Positions 18,247 through 26,657 of a DNA stretch of 64,000 nt are shown here, one piece after another (the stretch's first letter is position 1; every line of letters begins with the position of its first letter). Under the pieces are notes generated by a model. That model did no database searches. It was not told the origin of the DNA and saw nothing but the letters and a program-made list of their open reading frames with translations. Made by a program: the position numbers and the translations under genes. Source of the stretch: Bin87 sp965220265. Lineage in GTDB: Bacteria; Chloroflexota; Dehalococcoidia; Lucifugimonadales; UBA3495. The stretch lies in NCBI GenBank assembly GCA_965220265.1, contig CBDCPM010000004.1:1922001-1986000 (forward strand). Direction: 5' to 3'.

Positions 18247-19002
18247 CTATTTGACGCCCTGCCCCCATGCTGTGCCGAAGTCGGCGCGAGCCGCCAGTTG
18301 CCCGGTGAAGGTGCTGGCGTCCTGCAGGGCGAGGTACACGGCGCAAGGGCCGACTGCGCTGGGATCAACCCGTGCATGCCAGTCGCGTTGCGTCCAGGGG
18401 ATCGCCGCGGAGCCCTCGCTGCGCAGCGCGCCGGGGCTCAGGATGTTGACGGCGATGTTGTGGTCCCGCACCTCGTCGGCCAGGCAGTAGCTGAACATGT
18501 GGACTGCCGCTTTGCTGGCGCTGTAAAGGACGCCTCCGCCCTGCTTGGGGTCAGTGGCCATCCTGGAACCGATGTTTATGATGCTGCCTCGCCGCAGTTC
18601 CATCATTATGGGAAGCACGGCCCGGCTGCAGAGATAGGGGCCGGTCACGTTGACCCGCATGAGCTGGTCCCAACGGGCAGCGTCGATTTCCAGGATCGAC
18701 TCCCCCAACACCATGGTGCCGGCGTTGTTGAAAAGCACGTCGATCTTGCCGTAACGTTCTGTGGCCTGGCGGACCATTTCATTGACCTGCGCCTCATCGG
18801 TGACGTCGCAGTCAACGGCAAAGACGTCTCCGCCGGCGTTCTTGATATCGGTGACCGTCTCTTCAAGTGTCCCCGCCAGCCCGGTTGGCGACTGCCTGCG
18901 GGAGCAGACAACCACGCTGGCTCCTTCCCCGGCGTACTCTTTTGCTATGGCCCGCCCCAGTCCCCGGCTCGCGCCGGTGACGATCGCGACCATTCCGTCC
19001 AT
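18247..19002 (-). CDS. SDR family oxidoreductase
   Basis: This classical short-chain dehydrogenase has 251 aa. The cofactor motif is TGASRGLGRAIA near the N-terminus. VDCDVTDE, NNAGTM, the catalytic Ser in NIGSRMATD, YSASKAAVH (Tyr-x-x-x-Lys) and LSPGALRSEG follow in order. VCSRRQ after beta-2 suggests NADP(H) preference. I chose the Met at 19002 (MDGMVAIVTG). A longer frame to 19062 has no support. Its first 20 codons and upstream sequence are duplicated at 20777-20863, which shows past rearrangement with the NTF2-like gene. It probably acts on an alcohol or ketone intermediate of the neighbouring monooxygenase genes. Confidence 0.9.
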   Translation of the reverse strand: MDGMVAIVTGASRGLGRAIAKEYAGEGASVVVCSRRQSPTGLAGTLEETVTDIKNAGGDVFAVDCDVTDEAQVNEMVRQATERYGKIDVLFNNAGTMVLGESILEIDAARWDQLMRVNVTGPYLCSRAVLPIMMELRRGSIINIGSRMATDPKQGGGVLYSASKAAVHMFSYCLADEVRDHNIAVNILSPGALRSEGSAAIPWTQRDWHARVDPSAVGPCAVYLALQDASTFTGQLAARADFGTAWGQGVK

Positions 19003-19069
19003 CTGACCTATAGTTGACCTGCCTACACGATTTTGACAACGCACAGCCGCCATTACGGCCACCGCGCTA

Positions 19070-19201
19070 TTTTTGCATGGATAAACGGGATCGACGGGAT
19101 CTCATTAATTATCGTGAACTTCCCGGCGCTCCTGCGGATGACCTGAATCTAATTGCCGCCAACATTACGGTCATCCCGTTTATCCTGTGCATCCATGCAA
19201 G
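19070..19201. repeat. Imperfect long inverted repeat
   Basis: The left arm TTTTTGCATGGATAAACGGG (19070 on) pairs with ATCCCGTTTATCCTGTGCAT and CCATGCAAG (ending about 19201). The centre also has opposed copies of ATTACGG-like words. It fills the gap between the SDR and HpaB genes and resembles the inverted repeat at 50049-50137 in layout. Confidence 0.7.
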
Positions 19202-19209
19202 AAGGACCA

Positions 19210-20715
19210 TCAGGGATTCGCCGCCTCAGTGTTCACCTGGGGCATTCGCCTGGGTACGGCCGGCACCCCCTGAAGGCTGGACAGGTCCATGGCTGGCATG
19301 TCCACCTGGACAAGCTCGTGGACGCCATTGGCTAGCTCGTTGTAGCCATCAAACCAAGCCGCCAACTGGCGGCGCCATGACTCCAACCCGCCGCTGGCAT
19401 GCAGCTCGAAGGCCGCCTCTCGTCCGTCCAAGCCCGACGAAACCTGGTCCCAGGCGAGCTGCAGGAGCGCCGCCCGTTGCATCGCGGTGTATCCGCCACC
19501 TCCGAAGGCGTCTTCCAACTCGGCGGCCATCGTCGGGTCCGCAAAGTCGGTGTCGGCAGGGGCGTTGATCAATGACGAACCGGGGAGACCCCGCAGGATT
19601 TCGCCCATTCGCTGGCGAACTTGGAGGGTGTTGATTCCGGCGGAAGCCACGTGAAGCTGGTTGGGTAGCGCATACCCGCTCGCCGACGTCTCGGGGTCCA
19701 GTTCCGCCGCGGTCATGCAGGTGCGAGTGGTCTGGACATTGACGGTCAGCTCGACCAGCTGCTCGATCGTCTGAGGATTGTCCTTTAGGCCCATGATTTC
19801 GGCCAAGGCCAGGCCGAGACCGAGGGTCAGTTCCGCCTTGGCCAGCCAACCGTAGCTGTGGTGCCAAAGCATCCAGGACACCAAAGATTGTTTCCGATTT
19901 CTGTCGGGGGGCTCCCCGGTGAAAACGCGATTTCGGGGAATGAAAACGTCCTCCATCCAGACCATGGAATCCAGTTCATCAAACCGGCTGCTCAGGGGCG
20001 ACAGGAACGGATTCTTGTGTTTGGCAACGGCCCGGCGTGACACCACTCTGAGGCCTGGCGCGTTCACCGGCACGATGAACCACAGGTGCCGCCCGCTGCC
20101 TGGTGGCATGTCATTCCTGGTGGAAATCAGCAGCTCCTCCGCGAAGGGCGTGCTGGTGTGCATCTGGATCTTGCCGCTCACCACGATGCCCTCAGCGTTT
20201 TCGCTGACCAGGCGGAGCGCCACGCGCTCGCTCTCATACGGGCGCAGCCTGGTGCCGATCAGCGGCCCGCCTCCCGCGTAGGTGAGAAACCTGCCGCTCT
20301 TGGATATATACTCCAGATACTCCTCAGCCGCCTCGATCTCCTCGGAGGAATTGTTCAGGCGCTTGAGCACGTTCAGCGTCCCCAGGGCAATCAATGCACC
20401 GTAGCCCGGGGTATGCGTCATGTTTCCGCCGGTCACGAAATGGACGGCGCTGAGTGCCTTCCCCAGGCGCCTCAAATCGTGGGAGGTCTTCGGCGGGGTG
20501 AGCGCCAGGGGATGCCGCTCGCCGTTGCCGTCGGGCTTGGTCAGCAGAATATCCTGCCACTCGGGGTCGAAGTGGCGGTCGTACCACGCCACGTACTCAT
20601 CCACCATGCCCGACGTCGCCGGGTGCGTCGTGACGTCCGCCACGGGGCCTTCGCCCAGCACCCATACGTCGCGCCCGTCGCGCAGGCTCTCTTTATAATC
20701 AGCCCCTGTCCGCAT
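19210..20715 (-). CDS. 4-hydroxyphenylacetate 3-monooxygenase / HpaB family protein
   Basis: This 501-aa protein matches the HpaB/PvcC flavin-dependent hydroxylase family, which shares an acyl-CoA-dehydrogenase-like fold with 4-hydroxybutyryl-CoA dehydratase. The start MRTGADYKESLRDGRDVWV is characteristic. HFVTGGNMTHTPGYG, GGPLIGTRLRPYESERVALR and the C-terminal GAPADTDFADP-like region (seen as NAPADTDF) follow in order. Members use FADH2 from a separate reductase to ortho-hydroxylate phenols. No reductase gene is adjacent, so one must come from elsewhere. It lies between an SDR and an NTF2-like gene on the same strand and probably belongs to the same catabolic unit. Confidence 0.9.
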   Translation of the reverse strand: MRTGADYKESLRDGRDVWVLGEGPVADVTTHPATSGMVDEYVAWYDRHFDPEWQDILLTKPDGNGERHPLALTPPKTSHDLRRLGKALSAVHFVTGGNMTHTPGYGALIALGTLNVLKRLNNSSEEIEAAEEYLEYISKSGRFLTYAGGGPLIGTRLRPYESERVALRLVSENAEGIVVSGKIQMHTSTPFAEELLISTRNDMPPGSGRHLWFIVPVNAPGLRVVSRRAVAKHKNPFLSPLSSRFDELDSMVWMEDVFIPRNRVFTGEPPDRNRKQSLVSWMLWHHSYGWLAKAELTLGLGLALAEIMGLKDNPQTIEQLVELTVNVQTTRTCMTAAELDPETSASGYALPNQLHVASAGINTLQVRQRMGEILRGLPGSSLINAPADTDFADPTMAAELEDAFGGGGYTAMQRAALLQLAWDQVSSGLDGREAAFELHASGGLESWRRQLAAWFDGYNELANGVHELVQVDMPAMDLSSLQGVPAVPRRMPQVNTEAANP

Positions 20716-20776
20716 AATTCACCGTCCGCAAGATGACCGTATCCAATTCTCGATGCCCACGCTTACGTCGTCCCTG

Positions 20777-20844
20777 GCTATGGCCCGCCCCAATCCCCGG
20801 CTGGCGCTGGTGAGTATTGCGACCATCCCGCCCAACAGACCCAT
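20777..20844 (-). pseudogene. Truncated SDR gene, N-terminal remnant
   Basis: Read leftward from the ATG at 20844, this encodes MGLLGGMVAILTSASRGLG and RAIA, then loses similarity. It matches the start of the intact SDR at 19002. The shared block is 87 bp in both places (18944-19030 and 20777-20863) and reaches upstream through the TAG stop of the NTF2-like gene. The rest of the gene is missing, and the HpaB gene now follows. Confidence 0.75.
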
Positions 20845-20855
20845 AGTCGATCTGC

Positions 20856-21320
20856 CTACACGAACTGCGCCTTTACCCAACCTTCGTCAAAGGGAGTCCA
20901 GAAGTGGGACGTTAGCTTCAGGTGTTTGAACATCCAGACGCCTTCTACCCTGACGTACTCTTCGTCGTATCTTGCCGAGCCCCATACAGGCCGATCGCCG
21001 TCCGCGTAGGTGCACGGCTGGAACAGGTACCAGATTCCGGTGGCAGTGTCCCCGTCCACCTCGATGATGGGATTCATCACCATGTGAACGGCGAAGGGCA
21101 GCCTGTTTGGAGCGTTGACGAAGAAGTTCCGGATTCCATCACGCCCTTCAGCTTTGCCCCGGATACCGCCGTCCCAAATCGCGTCTTCCACGAACAGGCT
21201 GGCGATTTTGTCGGCGTCATAGTTGTCGTCGCAATAGGCGCAGTAACGGGCTTTGAGCCGCTTGATCTCCTCCACGTCTTCCAGGGTTCGAAGCCTGCGC
21301 TCGATGTCCTCCAGATTCAT
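20856..21320 (-). CDS. NTF2-like / SnoaL-type domain protein
   Basis: This 154-aa protein has an N-terminal helix LEDIERRLRTLEDVEEIKRL, then RYCAYCDDNYDADKIASLF and AIWDGG. This layout is typical of SnoaL_4 and BaiE-like NTF2 folds and of ring-hydroxylating dioxygenase beta subunits. MNPIIEVDGDTATGIWYLFQ and GVWMFKHLKLTSHFWTPF continue the cone-shaped sheet. I start at the Met at 21320, which has GGAGG ten bases upstream; an earlier in-frame Met adds a proline-rich tail. It could be a dehydratase or isomerase, or a small partner of an oxygenase. Its stop codon lies inside the 87-bp block duplicated from the SDR region. Confidence 0.8.
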   Translation of the reverse strand: MNLEDIERRLRTLEDVEEIKRLKARYCAYCDDNYDADKIASLFVEDAIWDGGIRGKAEGRDGIRNFFVNAPNRLPFAVHMVMNPIIEVDGDTATGIWYLFQPCTYADGDRPVWGSARYDEEYVRVEGVWMFKHLKLTSHFWTPFDEGWVKAQFV

Positions 21321-21593
21321 AGCCCGTTTTCCTCCGTATGGGTCCGCTAGCCTTGGTGGCTCCGGCGGCGGGGCCGCCGTCGTGGACACCGGTTCATGCC
21401 TTTACGTCCATGCCCTGAAACATCTCGGCAAGCACATCATATACCGCCACGTTTTCCTGGGACCCTCCTTCGAGCGCACCCTCATCGGCGGCGCCCCGGC
21501 GCGACATAGCTATGGACGTGGTTGGCACGACCATGCCCAATGTCAACGATAGAAACGGAAGATCAGAGGTTTTGGTCATGCCCTCGGACCACG

Positions 21594-22553
21594 CTACCCC
21601 ATCAACGACCGGGAGACCTGAGCTAGCACCCCCAGGGTGCGCTCCAACGACGCTTCGCTATCGGCGCCGGCGGCCACCGGAGAGGCCATAATCTCCGTGG
21701 CTCCCATCGCCAGCATCCCTTGCAGCCCCTCTGAAACCTGGGACTCATTGCCCCACACCGCCACGGCGTCCACCATTCCCTCACTCCAGGAACCCTCCGA
21801 CACTTCCGGGAACCCGGCGGCGGCGAACATGTTGACGTAAAAGGGCGCCCGGGCGAATCCTCGGAACTGTTGGGCCACGGCTTGTCGCGCCTCATCGGGG
21901 TCGTCGTGTACGCATACCGGAACGTGAGCCACCAGGGGTGGGACCTCCCGGTCCGCGCGCTTCGCCCCGCGCTCCATGGCGGGCAGGGCAACGTCTTGCA
22001 GGTAGGAACGGGGGCAGACCCAACTGATGGCGCCGTCGGCCTCGGCGCCGCAGATTTCGTAGGCTCTGGTCCCCAGGGCGGCGGCCATCACCGGCACGTC
22101 CACGGGAGCCGGAATGTTGCTGTGGGCCTGGTAATAGCGTCCGGAGTGATCCACGGAACCCTCCTGGAGCAGTGCCTTGAGGATGCGTATATACTCGCGC
22201 AGGTGGGCCAGGGGGGCGCGGAAGTTGGCCCCGATGGTTTGCTCCATCCCTCCCTGCCCGCTGGTGCCCAGCCCCAGCCGGAACCGTCCGGGGGCAAACT
22301 GGGCCAGGGTCAACACCTGCTGGGCCACGGCGATGGGATGGCGGGGAAAAGTCTGGGTGATGGCCGTTCCCATCATAATATCCCGGGTGCCAGTCCCGGC
22401 GGCGGCGAAAACGCTGAGGGCATCCCCACCCCCGGCACTGCCGCTGGTCATCCAGGCTGCGGAGATGCCCCTCCTCTCCAGGTCCCCCACGGTAGCCAGG
22501 GCGGCGTTGCTATCGGCAGCCGTTACGGCTACGCCGATCCTCTGCTGGGCCAT
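21594..22553 (-). CDS. LLM-class flavin/F420-dependent oxidoreductase
   Basis: This luciferase-like monooxygenase of about 319 aa starts MAQQRIGVAVTAADSN. MGTAITQTFPRHPIAVAQQ and LTLAQFAPGRFRLGLGTSG are the family's conserved strands, and the C-terminal GMLAMGATEIMASPVAAG lies in the phosphate-binding area. The pattern is closest to the F420-dependent branch of the superfamily. I start at the ATG at 22553 with GGGGAG upstream, because an upstream TTG codon would place the ribosome-binding site inside the gene. It is one of four LLM enzymes in this window. The substrate is unknown. Confidence 0.88.
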   Translation of the reverse strand: MAQQRIGVAVTAADSNAALATVGDLERRGISAAWMTSGSAGGGDALSVFAAAGTGTRDIMMGTAITQTFPRHPIAVAQQVLTLAQFAPGRFRLGLGTSGQGGMEQTIGANFRAPLAHLREYIRILKALLQEGSVDHSGRYYQAHSNIPAPVDVPVMAAALGTRAYEICGAEADGAISWVCPRSYLQDVALPAMERGAKRADREVPPLVAHVPVCVHDDPDEARQAVAQQFRGFARAPFYVNMFAAAGFPEVSEGSWSEGMVDAVAVWGNESQVSEGLQGMLAMGATEIMASPVAAGADSEASLERTLGVLAQVSRSLMG

Positions 22554-23061
22554 GTCGTCTCCCCTCAACTTTCAGCGTATTTGAGAACTCTACTGCATGA
22601 ACACCGGAGACCGTTGTCCGATGGGTCGGAGTTTAGGAGGGTGGGGTTGCTTCGTCAACGAGAGGGGAGGCCGTTGGGGTATTGCCTCACAGACCTTGCG
22701 TGACAATGGCCGGTCACACGACCAGTCATTCCGGCCTCGGTAGCATCCGTCATATGCTCGTGTTAGAAGTCAAGGCTTTTCAGCAGGCTGATGAGGACGA
22801 CGATCTGCCCCCTGCAGCAGGCTCGTTCTGCCGTTCAAAATCCATCACAGGTTTGGACGATACCAGTTCATTTCACCGATCTTGTGGTACCCAAGTGATT
22901 ACAGCCCCACCGAGTGCTGAGGACTGCCCATTACGGTTTGGCCCGTGGCGAGCCGCCCGTTGAGCAGACGCTGCCGCTACTGCTTCGTGCGGCGCGCTCG
23001 ATAATACGAAACCTCCTCCCACGTTACTATCCAGAATAGTCCTGCAAGCGTCCCTCCGCGG
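22554..23061. other. About 510-bp divergent intergenic region
   Basis: It separates a leftward LLM gene from a rightward amidohydrolase and so should contain both promoters. No strong sigma-70 pair, palindrome or small gene stands out. Confidence 0.45.
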
Positions 23062-23124
23062 ATGGCTCAACCTGAATTCGACCGTGTTAGTATCGGGTCA
23101 AGCGACAATACCGAAGTGGATAAC

Positions 23125-24141
23125 ATGGTTCTGAAAGGCGAAGACTGGCTGGCCCAAACCGTCGAAACAACCCTCGAGCCGGAAATTCCGATTTGCGATA
23201 CGCACCACCACTTCTGGGTTTCCCGCCCAGAACCTGCTGCTTACCAGCGATACCTGTTGCCCGAGTTGACCGCAGACGTGAGTAGCGGGCACAACGTCCG
23301 TTCCACGGTTTTCATTGAGGTGCGGTGCGAGTACCGCCAGAGCGGCCCAGAAGAGATGAGGCCAGTAGGTGAGGTGGAGTACATCGAGACCATCGCTTCA
23401 GAGAGCGCCACCGGCAGCAACGGCCCCACGAAAGCTGCGGTAGGCATAATCGGACATGCGGACCTGAAACTTGGCGCTGCGGTCCGTCCGGTACTGGAAG
23501 CGATGCGAGCCGCCAGTCCCGGTCGGTTCAGGGGTGTTCGCCACTCGACGGGATGGGACGCGAGCCCTGAGTTGGTGAATCGTGATATCCAGGGAGCCTT
23601 GTCTACGGAGGGCTACCGTGCCGGTGCCCGGGTTATGGCCGAAATGGGACTGGTACTCGAGAACTCGCAGTATCACCCCCAGTTGTTCGAACTGGCGGAT
23701 TTCGCCCGAGCTGTGCCAGAACTGACCATCGTCCTGAACCATATCGGCGGCCTGGTGCGCGTCGGCCCCTACGCCAACCGGGATGACGAAGTGCTGCCGG
23801 CGTGGAGGAGAGGGGTGGCTGAGGTGGCCCAGTGTCCCAACGTCGTCATCAAATTGGGCGGCGTCGGGCAACTCCGCTACGGGTACTACTGGTACGACCG
23901 GGAAACCCCTATCGGCTCGCAGGAATTGGCCGGCACCCTGGGCCCGCTGATGAACTACTGTATCGAGCAGTTCGGCCCGGACCGTTGCATGTTCGAAAGC
24001 AACTTCCCGGTCGACAAGCCGTCCTACTCCTACAACGTTCTGTACAACGCCTTCAAACGGCTTTCAGCGGGTTACACGGCCGCGGAGCGTGCCGCTTTGT
24101 TCCATGACACGGCTATGCGCGTGTACAGTATCGACGACTGA
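23125..24141 (+). CDS. Amidohydrolase family protein
   Basis: This TIM-barrel metal hydrolase (COG3618-like) has about 338 aa. The N-terminal EIPICDTHHHFWVS carries the His-x-His metal site. IEVRCEY, GRFRGVRHSTGWD, LNHIGGLVRVGPY with a metal-binding His, and a C-terminal MFESNFPVDK strand motif follow in the usual order. Family members include lactonases and 2-pyrone or sugar-lactone hydrolases. I prefer the ATG at 23125, which starts close to the conserved WLAQTVE segment; a start at 23062 would add 21 residues and cannot be excluded. The IS-rich region begins right after its stop. Confidence 0.82.
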   Translation: MVLKGEDWLAQTVETTLEPEIPICDTHHHFWVSRPEPAAYQRYLLPELTADVSSGHNVRSTVFIEVRCEYRQSGPEEMRPVGEVEYIETIASESATGSNGPTKAAVGIIGHADLKLGAAVRPVLEAMRAASPGRFRGVRHSTGWDASPELVNRDIQGALSTEGYRAGARVMAEMGLVLENSQYHPQLFELADFARAVPELTIVLNHIGGLVRVGPYANRDDEVLPAWRRGVAEVAQCPNVVIKLGGVGQLRYGYYWYDRETPIGSQELAGTLGPLMNYCIEQFGPDRCMFESNFPVDKPSYSYNVLYNAFKRLSAGYTAAERAALFHDTAMRVYSIDD

Positions 24142-24189
24142 TCGCGCCGCTCGGCCTGACGACCAGTCGCTCCAAGCACTTTTGCTCCA

Positions 24190-24888
24190 GTTCAGTATCC
24201 GGCGCCCCGAAAGCACCTCGCCCGGGGCGCCGGCGTCGCGAAGTTGCGCCGCACACAGCCCACCGTGCTTTCGATCTTCCCCTTGTCATTGCCCTTGCCG
24301 GGTCGCCCGAACCGGTCCTCGAACAGGTAGCGGGACTGCAATTTGGTGAAAGCCCTGGTGCTCAGTCGCCGCCCGTCATCCAGTATCCTGGCCACCGCCA
24401 GTTTGGTACCGTCGTACAGGATGCTTTGGGGCACACCGCCCAGGAAGGCGAAGGCGGAAACGTGACCGCCCAGAAACGCCTCGGTGGTCTCCGCGGGATA
24501 GGTCTTCACGAAGCAGCCGTCGCTGTGGGTCGGATCCAGCACGAAGTAGTGCACCTTGCGCTCCACCCCGCCGACGATGGCCACCGCCTCCCCGAAATCA
24601 CACTGGGCGTGGCCCGGCGGGTGGGACAGCGGCACGAACATTTCCTGCGGCCGTCGCCGGTGCTCCCTGACGTAGTGCTTAACTATGGTGTACTGACCGG
24701 TGAACCCGTACTCGTCGCGCAACTGCTCAAAGATGCGCTTGGCCGTGTGGCGCCGCTTTTTGGGTGCTCGGCTATCGCCTTCCAGTATCGCGTCGATCAC
24801 GCCGGTGAAGGGCCCAAGCTTGGGTCGACGCGGCGGGCTCTCCCGCCGGTAGCCTGGCGGCTTACCGGGACCGGGGTACAGCTTCCCT
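24190..24888 (-). pseudogene. istA: IS21-family transposase (istA) internal fragment
   Basis: The frame encodes the middle of an IS21 IstA transposase: PPRRPKLGPF, then KRIFEQLRDEYGFTGQYTIV, the DDE core Asp in QCDFGEA, the second Asp in ILYDGTK, and Glu in GNDKGKIE. The N-terminal helix-turn-helix (upstream of about 24888) and the C-terminal third are missing. No istB follows. At 24888 it abuts a different transposase fragment on the opposite strand, so this is a remnant left after recombination or later insertions. Confidence 0.85.
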
Positions 24889-24890
24889 AG

Positions 24891-25467
24891 CCCACGGCCA
24901 CCGGGGCCGCGGACCGGTCAACGCCACGCCCGAGGCGGTGATCGCCGACATAGTGCATCTGGCCGGCACTCGATACCACGGAGCCAACCACACCCATCTG
25001 AGCGAACTGCTGAGCGAGCGCGAAGGCATCCACATGGGCCGGACTACCCTGCGACGCATCCTGTTGGACGCCGGACTGCGAAGCTCCCGGCGCAGACGCC
25101 CACCCAAGCACCGGGTCCGTCGCCAGCGGATGCCCCGAGCGGGCATGCTGGTCCAGCTGGACGGCAGTTATCACCAGTGGTTGGACGACAACAGCCCGCT
25201 GTTCACGTTGCTGCTGGCGGTGGACGACGCCACCCGCTCGGTGGTCAACGCCTTGTCCTGTGAGCAGTAAGACAGCCGCAACTACTCCCTGCTGATGCAG
25301 AACCTGCTCCGGCTCCGCGGCATTCCCCTCGCCCTCTATACCGACCGCCACGCCGTCTTCAAGCACAAGTCGGAATATCAGCCCGCTGGGATGCCCACCC
25401 AGTTTGGACGGGCCATGGAAGAACTGGGTATCCAGATGATTTTCGCCCTCTCGCCCCGGGCCTCGAC
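24891..25467 (+). pseudogene. ISNCY/IS1202-like transposase fragment with in-frame stop
   Basis: It encodes HRGRGPVNATPEAVIADIV, NHTHLSELLSEREGI, then RRPPKHRVRR and MLVQLDGSYHQWLDD with the first catalytic Asp. LLAVDDATRSVVNA follows. A TAA at 25268-25270 interrupts the frame, which then resumes with NYSLLMQNLLRLRGIPLALY, TDRHAVF (second catalytic Asp) and FALSPRA. Similarity ends near 25467, where the IS66 remnant begins on the other strand. The C-terminal part with the third acidic residue is absent, so the element is dead. Confidence 0.8.
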
Positions 25468-25476
25468 TTTGTACAA

Positions 25477-26652
25477 TCAAGCGGCAGAAGAGAGCAGTTG
25501 CCGGCAGGCGGTAAGGGGATTGAGTCCTTGGGCGCGCCAGGTGCCGAATAAAGCGGCCAGGGTCATCTTGCTGTTGCTGCCCCTGCCGACCGGGTGCCGC
25601 CGCTGACCTTGCGACTGACGACCAGATGTCGCAGGCTGCGTTCGGCGGCGTTGTTGTCCGGTGGCGCCCCCGGTTCGGCTACGAAGACAAAGAGTTCCTG
25701 GATGTGGCGCTCGATGCGTCGGCACAGCTTGGCCTGGGTTGCTGAGGCGTCGTCGAGGTGGGCTGGCAGATGGCCAGCAGGCGTTGCTCCAAAGCCAGTT
25801 GGGCAGTGCGCCGCTGCCTGGTCTGGGGATGGGTAAAGGCCTTGGCCCGGTCGTAAATCTCGTGGACGGCATCAGCCCACCTGGCCAGTGGTGCATCATC
25901 GGGGTAGAGGGATCGCAGGTCGTGGATATCCCGCAGCAGGTGAGCCCAGCAGCGTTGTATGGGGCCGTCGTAATGGTGGTAGGAGCGTAGAAGTCGCAGA
26001 CCAGCGGGCTGGCGGCATCGCCCAGCACCTCGTCCACCACCGCCCTGCTGCGGTTCCGCCGCAAGAAGTATCGGTGGGTGGGTGTACTGCAGGTCCACAC
26101 GTAGCCGTTGTGTCCATCCTGGCGCCAGCCGGTCTCATCGGCATGGACCACTGGGCTGGCGCGGACCTGGTCCAGGATCTGATCCACTGCGGTCTGGGCC
26201 CTTTGCGCCGTGCGCTGGACCGCAGCCATGATGGCTCCCACGCTGAGGCGCAGCCCATGGACGGTGCGCAGATATTATTGGATGACGCCAATGGGCAGTC
26301 GGGCCTCCTCTCGGAGCGTGGCGATCAGGCTGACCAGGTTGACCCCCAGACGCTGCTGGCCCATCACCACGCCGTCCAGTTGCGCTGGGGGCAGACAGCG
26401 GCGTCGGCAAGCTGGACAATTCCGGGCGATATAGACCTGCTCGGTAACCTCCGCCGGAACCTGGGGCAACTCGATGACCTCCCGAGTGCGCTGGGTCCAG
26501 CCGCCGGACAACTGGGTTCCGCAATCGGGGCAGCACTCCACCACACGCTCCACCCGTCGCGTGGGCGTCATACGACGGCGGGCAAAGCCGCGGTGCCGAC
26601 GCTTGCGTGGTCTCTTGGGCTGGGCAGGTATCCGGCTGGCCTGGGGTTTTAG
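25477..26652 (-). pseudogene. tnpC: IS66-family transposase (tnpC), degenerate copy 1
   Basis: The zinc-finger region CCPDCGTQLSGGWTQRTREV and the catalytic region SPVVHADETGWRQDGHNGYV are clear, but the frame is broken. A TAA follows LREEARLPIGVIQ at about 26275. A frameshift near CDFYA moves the middle (QRCWAHLLRDIHDLRSLYPD) to another frame, and a second shift returns to LFGTWRAQGLNPL at the end. The 5' end stops where the IS4-like element begins. The related copy at 30181-31532 lacks these lesions but has one of its own. Confidence 0.88.
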
Positions 26653-26657
26653 CTGGA

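Noticed and set aside
17742..18377. 211-codon minus-strand frame overlapping the SDR end
   Set aside because: The composition is typical of noncoding GC-rich DNA and the frame runs over the SDR gene.
21394..21579. 61-codon minus-strand frame between the LLM and NTF2-like genes
   Set aside because: It lacks a clear ribosome-binding site and family features; it may be chance.
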